DNA of 8,028 bases, taken from contig MHUC01000013.1 of assembly GCA_001823315.1 (NCBI GenBank), positions 2,242 to 10,269 of the forward strand. Direction: 5' to 3'. Under the pieces are notes generated by a model that saw nothing but the letters and a program-made list of their open reading frames with translations, was not told the origin of the DNA and did no database searches. Below, piece after piece: positions 5,453 to 8,028 of this stretch (position 1 is its first letter; each line of letters begins with the position of its first letter). The position numbers and the translations under genes are program-made. This DNA is from Candidatus Wildermuthbacteria bacterium RIFCSPHIGHO2_12_FULL_40_12. GTDB taxonomy: Bacteria; Patescibacteriota; Minisyncoccia; Minisyncoccales; 2-12-FULL-40-12.

Positions 5453-6598
5453 TTAGCGCAAAACAGCGTTTAATTCTTCTTTTGTTTTTTGGTAAATTTT
5501 ATCCTGAATCCCGTTAACCTCTTCGTTGGTCAAAGTTCTTTCTGGCGACCGGTAAACTATACGGAATGTATAGCTTTTTTTATCTTTGCCGAATTTCTTT
5601 TCATCTTCGTAACTATCCTGAAGCTTTACCTCTTCAATCAAGTTTTCAGCGAAGTCCCTCACGATTTCGTAATAGTTATTCAAGTTTATATTCTTATCTA
5701 TCACGAAAGAAATGTCCCTGGAGATCGCGGGATACTTGCTTACTTCTTTGTACCGGCTATTAATATCTTTAAATTGGCTGGTTATTCTCGGGTCTTCAGA
5801 CCAAAGCACTCTTATGTCGGGAATCCCCATTTTTACCATTGCCAATCTTTCCACCCCGAATCCAAACGCCCAACCGTTATAGATTTCAGGGTCTAATCCG
5901 AAATTCTTTAAAACCTGTGGGTGGACAAGACCGGAACCAACCACCTCCAGCCACTCATCATTAAATTCAATTTCCATCTGTACCGATGGATCGGTGAAAG
6001 GAAAAGAATCTACTAAAAACCGGTATTTGACGTCTTTGCCAAAGATGCTTTCGGCAATATCAATTTCCACCTCTTCCAAATCCTTCTGGGTGATAACCTC
6101 TCGTTTCTTCTCGGCAACATACAAACCGTCTATCTGATGAAATGCTGGAAAATGTTTTCTATCAATCTCGTCTTTGCGGAAAACAATGCCGGTCGACAAT
6201 GCCCCGACGCGACCCTCTGTCTTCAACCTATCTAAAACCTCCGACTCCTTCAAGTAAGGAGACCACATAACCGTCGTGTGCGTTCTCAAGACATATTTGT
6301 CGGAAAGGTAATAGGTATCCGTTTCTCTGCGACTCGGATGGTCTACCGGAGTGTTTAAAATATCAAAGTTCTCTTCAACCGTTACTATCCTGGAAAAATC
6401 AAGCAAGTCAAAATCTTTAAACCTGGGCAGATTTATTATTTGATCAACCAAAATTTTGACGGGAGAATTATTTTTTTTGGTAAGGTCTGGGAGTTTTAAT
6501 AATCTTTTGATCCTTTCTGCTTGAACGTCATTGCGCCTCTCCAGCTCTTTCATTAAAACATCCTCCGCAGAATTATCTGCCGTAATTTTCTTTCGCAT
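5453..6598 (-). CDS. pheS: Single-chain (mitochondrial-type) phenylalanyl-tRNA synthetase: PheS core fused to FDX-ACB
   Basis: Class II synthetase that charges tRNA-Phe. Numbered from the ATG at 6598 (381 residues), the core shows NFDILNTPVDHPSR near 77-90, the motif 1 region before it, LRTHTT at 104-109, motif 2 FRKDEIDRKHFPAFHQIDGL at 140-159, FPFTDPS at 199-205, EWLEVVGSGLVHP at 215-227, and motif 3 GWAFGFGVERLAM at 242-254. From about 283 to the end lies a full FDX-ACB fold: SKYPAISRDISFVID, then a strand with YEDE, then YRSPERTLTNEEVN. In ordinary bacteria this fold ends PheT, not PheS. As I recall human FARS2, the strings (DHPSR, RRDQID, HFxxFHQ, EWLEVxGxG, GWAFGxGxERLAM, SKYPA, ERTL) match it closely. 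There is no frameshift or stop between core and FDX-ACB, and gyrB rather than pheT follows. A TTG at 6649 would add 17 residues, but the predicted transcription start near 6657 leaves little room for it. Confidence 0.9.
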   Translation of the reverse strand: MRKKITADNSAEDVLMKELERRNDVQAERIKRLLKLPDLTKKNNSPVKILVDQIINLPRFKDFDLLDFSRIVTVEENFDILNTPVDHPSRRETDTYYLSDKYVLRTHTTVMWSPYLKESEVLDRLKTEGRVGALSTGIVFRKDEIDRKHFPAFHQIDGLYVAEKKREVITQKDLEEVEIDIAESIFGKDVKYRFLVDSFPFTDPSVQMEIEFNDEWLEVVGSGLVHPQVLKNFGLDPEIYNGWAFGFGVERLAMVKMGIPDIRVLWSEDPRITSQFKDINSRYKEVSKYPAISRDISFVIDKNINLNNYYEIVRDFAENLIEEVKLQDSYEDEKKFGKDKKSYTFRIVYRSPERTLTNEEVNGIQDKIYQKTKEELNAVLR

Positions 6599-6663
6599 AT
6601 CTTGATCTCTTGCTTGAACGTTCTTACCTAAAATCAAGGGATTTATCAAACCAACGTATCTTT

Positions 6664-6692
6664 ATTTTACCTTATTTTTCGTCCCGAATCAA
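6664..6692 (-). promoter_or_regulatory. Promoter of the pheS-gyrB operon
   Basis: On the minus strand TTGATT (6687-6692), a 17-bp spacer and TAAAAT (6664-6669) make a well-spaced sigma-70-type promoter. The start would be near 6657, leaving about 58 leader bases to the ATG at 6598 and about 8 to the TTG at 6649, which favours the ATG. GAG eight bases before that ATG is a weak ribosome binding site. Confidence 0.6.
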
Positions 6693-6862
6693 CTGTTTGC
6701 AAAATAAAATCTGTCATTAAGAACAGATTGGAAAACAAGGTCTATGGTCTCAAAAACAGACCCAAGAGGATTTAAACCCACAAGATTCTCCCATCCTCCA
6801 CCAAAGCTACGGCGGGCAAGCGCAACAATAAATAAGCTTATTTTTAGCAAAACGGGATTGTG
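6693..6862. other. Non-coding spacer between tRNA-Asp and the pheS promoter
   Basis: No convincing coding frame. It holds a perfect 14-bp palindrome AAATAAGCTTATTT (6830-6843), which could end the tRNA-Asp transcript. It also has a hairpin GGTCT-CAAAAAC-AGACC (6746-6762) with a second competing GGTCT at 6739-6743. A purine-rich stretch (minus strand, about 6765-6803) has no recognised identity. No T-box core motif was found. Confidence 0.4.
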
Positions 6863-6938
6863 CGCGGGTGAAGGGATTCGAACCCTCGATCTCCTCCGTG
6901 ACAGGGAGGCGCGTTGAGCCGGACTACGCTACACCCGC
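6863..6938 (-). tRNA. tRNA-Asp (GTC)
   Basis: Minus-strand cloverleaf of 76 bases. Acceptor stem GCGGGTG/CACCCGC, D stem GCGT/ACGC with GG in its loop, anticodon stem CCTCC/GGAGG around CTGTCAC (anticodon GTC), and T arm GAGGG-TTCGAAT-CCCTT with the normal loop. Discriminator G73, as expected for Asp. No CCA is encoded (the genome continues CAC). Confidence 0.97.
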
Positions 6939-6952
6939 ATATAATTTTCACA

Positions 6953-6981
6953 AATATAAATATTCTTCAAGTGTATGTTAA
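6953..6981 (-). promoter_or_regulatory. Promoter of tRNA-Asp
   Basis: On the minus strand TTAACA (6976-6981), a 17-bp spacer and TATATT (6953-6958); each hexamer matches five of six consensus bases. The start would fall about seven bases before the tRNA 5' end. This separates tRNA-Asp from the upstream terminator at 7024-7049. Confidence 0.6.
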
Positions 6982-7023
6982 TTTATTTTCTAAAATCATT
7001 CAAGCCCTACCCAACTATAAAAC

Positions 7024-7049
7024 AAAAAAGCCAGCCGTTAAAGCTGGCT
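7024..7049 (-). terminator. Intrinsic terminator of the cysteine-rich orphan gene
   Basis: On the minus strand AGCCAGC (7043-7049) pairs perfectly with GCTGGCT (7029-7035) around the loop TTTAACG, followed by a T6 run (7024-7029) and GTT. The TAA stop codon (7038-7040) lies inside the loop, so the gene's last codons form the stem. Confidence 0.88.
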
Positions 7050-7772
7050 GTGAAGTTGCTTGTCTATTTCGGCCATCTTTTGCCTATCAACACTGGGCAC
7101 TAATCGATCTAAAAGATCTTTAACTTCTGTAGCTTTATCTTTTCTTGCGAAAAAATGACTGATGATTTCATCTTTGCCGCAATGAGGGCAGAACTGTAGC
7201 TCGGCATCAACCTTAGCGTGACAGCAGAGATAATGACCTAAGACGTACTCGTCTCTATCGCCAATCATCTCTTGGCCGATAATCGGGTCAAACGTGCTGT
7301 CTATCATCGTTTCTTTGCCGTTATTTCCATAGTTAACCGTCGGATACGACCAGGTTTCTCTGTTGTTGGCGCCACGGAATTTCACCAGATAAACCGCTTG
7401 CCAGTTGTCCGAAATCAGTCCTTTGGCCCAATTATTCTTGGCGAATTCTTGAGCCCGCCGTCGGCAAACATACCTCCCTTGCCCAGAATCGCCAAATAGC
7501 GAATAATGATCCGTTTTGAACCCGGAATACTCGTGACATCTTCCGGCTGACAAACGGACGAGCCGCGCGTTTTGTTTATCAAAGTAGACGACCTGATAGT
7601 CGTCTATCACGCGTAATGGCGGACAGCACACATAATACCCGCCCTCAAGCAATTCAATCGCCTCATCTATACATAGATGAGGGCAAACGGCTGAAACGTC
7701 CTCGAACGGATCGCCGCATCCAAGATGGTAGAGCGCTACATAATAACGCTCTCTCGCTTTGGTGAATTCCAT
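7038..7772 (-). CDS. Cysteine-rich hypothetical protein with a C-terminal zinc-ribbon-like motif
   Basis: I do not recognise this 244-residue protein. Eleven cysteines stand out: Cys19; Cys30 and Cys34 in a CPHLC string; Cys49-50; Cys79; Cys103; and 183, 184, 195 and 198. The last group, HYLCCHAKVDAELQFCPHCGK at 180-200, looks like a zinc ribbon (C-x10-C-x2-C with a second Cys or His before). The middle (about 52-180) is rich in aromatic and polar residues and has no motif I can name. The last 35 residues are charged and probably helical. No signal peptide or membrane segment is visible, so a cytosolic protein is likely. The ATG at 7772 is chosen because AAGGAG (7783-7788) and GGAGG (7776-7780) precede it. 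The longer frame to 7841 would run into the tRNA. It sits between two tRNA genes and has its own terminator. Base composition looks somewhat richer in GC than gyrB by spot count. Zinc binding is inferred, function unknown. Confidence 0.8.
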   Translation of the reverse strand: MEFTKARERYYVALYHLGCGDPFEDVSAVCPHLCIDEAIELLEGGYYVCCPPLRVIDDYQVVYFDKQNARLVRLSAGRCHEYSGFKTDHYSLFGDSGQGRYVCRRRAQEFAKNNWAKGLISDNWQAVYLVKFRGANNRETWSYPTVNYGNNGKETMIDSTFDPIIGQEMIGDRDEYVLGHYLCCHAKVDAELQFCPHCGKDEIISHFFARKDKATEVKDLLDRLVPSVDRQKMAEIDKQLHSQL

Positions 7773-7788
7773 ATTCCTCCCTCTCCTT
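7773..7788 (-). promoter_or_regulatory. Strong Shine-Dalgarno region deciding the orphan gene's start
   Basis: On the minus strand AAGGAG (10 bases from the ATG) and GGAGG (3 bases from it) lie in the 37-base gap between tRNA-Met and the gene. It is the best ribosome binding site in the window; most other genes here have weak ones. Confidence 0.8.
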
Positions 7789-7809
7789 ATTAATTTGTTA
7801 AAGATACTG

Positions 7810-7881
7810 TGGCTGTGAGAGGAATTGGACCTCTGACCCAACGCTTATGAAACGTTTGCTCTACCACTGAGCTACACAGCC
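7810..7881 (-). tRNA. tRNA with anticodon CAT (elongator Met, or Ile2 if lysidine-modified)
   Basis: Minus-strand cloverleaf of 72 bases. Acceptor GGCTGTG/CACAGCC, D stem GCTC/GAGC with loop AGTGGTA, anticodon stem AACGT/GCGTT around TTCATAA (CAT), variable loop GGGTC, T stem AGAGG/CCTCT, and discriminator A. The G1-C72 pair and the lack of three G-C pairs at the base of the anticodon stem exclude an initiator. The T loop is TCCAATT, so position 55 is C rather than U. No CCA is encoded. Confidence 0.93.
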
Positions 7882-7933
7882 CCCTCGTTTCACTCGGAGT
7901 AAACTTTGATTTATGCTGAACGAAGTGAAAGTG
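7882..7933. other. 52-base spacer between two tRNA genes with competing hairpins
   Basis: GTTT-C-ACT (7887-7894) can pair with the adjacent AGTAAAC (7898-7904) as a stem with one bulged base, or TTTCACT (7888-7894) can pair with AGTGAAA (7924-7930). No clear promoter is seen, so the two tRNAs are probably cut from one transcript. Confidence 0.35.
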
Positions 7934-8004
7934 TTGCGGGGGGCCGAATTGCACGGCCGCCACGAGGTTATGGGCCTCGCATGGTACTACTCCACTACCC
8001 CGCG
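7934..8004 (-). tRNA. Initiator tRNA-fMet (CAT), with atypical core bases
   Basis: Minus-strand cloverleaf of 71 bases. Acceptor CGCGGGG/CCCCGCA gives the C1-A72 mismatch that marks bacterial initiators, with discriminator A73. Anticodon stem CGAGG/CCTCG around CCCATAA (CAT) gives A-U, G-C, G-C at 29-31/39-41 instead of three G-C pairs, and C33 instead of U33. D stem GTGG/CCAT has U11-A24, and loop AGTAGTA lacks the G18G19 pair (A18). T arm GGCCG-TGCAATT-CGGCC has G55. All five stems can pair, which argues against a pseudogene. No CCA is encoded. Confidence 0.88.
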
Positions 8005-8028
8005 TTAAGTACGGGTAACGTCACTCTT

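Noticed and set aside
5453..5760. The FDX-ACB segment as a broken pheT fragment fused by frameshift or assembly error
   Set aside because: The frame is continuous, the core-to-FDX linker matches the mitochondrial-type arrangement, and no other PheT domain is present. Long-read confirmation would settle it.
6599..6649. A TTG start for the phenylalanyl-tRNA synthetase
   Set aside because: It lies about eight bases from the predicted transcription start and has no ribosome binding site; the ATG at 6598 leaves a normal leader. Not fully excluded.
6765..6800. A possible degenerate tRNA or T-box element upstream of pheS
   Set aside because: The GGGTTTAAATCC string resembles a T arm, but its stem does not pair well, no acceptor or anticodon arm surrounds it, and no T-box core motif is present.
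7773..7841. A 23-codon upstream extension of the cysteine-rich gene
   Set aside because: It would begin inside the tRNA-Met gene and pass through the Shine-Dalgarno region; the ATG at 7772 has two purine-rich ribosome binding matches at good distances.
7934..8004. The initiator tRNA as a pseudogene
   Set aside because: All five stems pair, the C1-A72 initiator mark is intact, and changes are confined to loop and core bases. Expression is still unproven.

Overview
The window looks like a chromosomal fragment of a small-genome bacterium, most probably a member of the Candidate Phyla Radiation (Patescibacteria, perhaps Parcubacteria). The support is indirect: moderate to low GC, short spacers, housekeeping genes in an unusual order, tRNA genes without encoded CCA, and a ribosomal operon start (secE-nusG-rplK) not followed by rplA. 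This assignment is an inference; no 16S or taxonomic marker tree can be made here.

Left part (1-2061): a nucleotide cluster. A truncated dihydrofolate-reductase-family gene runs off the left edge on the minus strand. It diverges from thyA on the plus strand across an 80-bp spacer with overlapping promoter signals. thyA then converges on dcd (minus strand), with a hairpin between them. Together they cover dCTP to dUTP (Dcd), dUMP to dTMP (ThyA) and recycling of the folate by-product (DHFR). A dUTPase is needed and is not seen here.

Middle part (2168-3373): secE-nusG-rplK on the minus strand behind a clear TTGACA-type promoter. An AT-rich spacer with an imperfect inverted repeat separates rplK from dcd.

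Next (3503-6692): a two-gene minus-strand operon, a phenylalanyl-tRNA synthetase gene followed by gyrB, behind a well-spaced promoter. The synthetase is the most striking gene. It is a PheS catalytic core fused to an FDX-ACB anticodon-binding domain, which in ordinary bacteria sits at the end of PheT. The architecture and several motif strings resemble the single-chain mitochondrial enzyme (FARS2), and no pheT follows.

Right part (6863-8028): three minus-strand tRNA genes (initiator Met, a second CAT-anticodon tRNA, Asp) and, between the last two, a cysteine-rich orphan protein gene with a strong Shine-Dalgarno sequence and its own intrinsic terminator. Both CAT tRNAs lack U55. The initiator also has C33 and A18, an unusual combination for a bacterial initiator tRNA.
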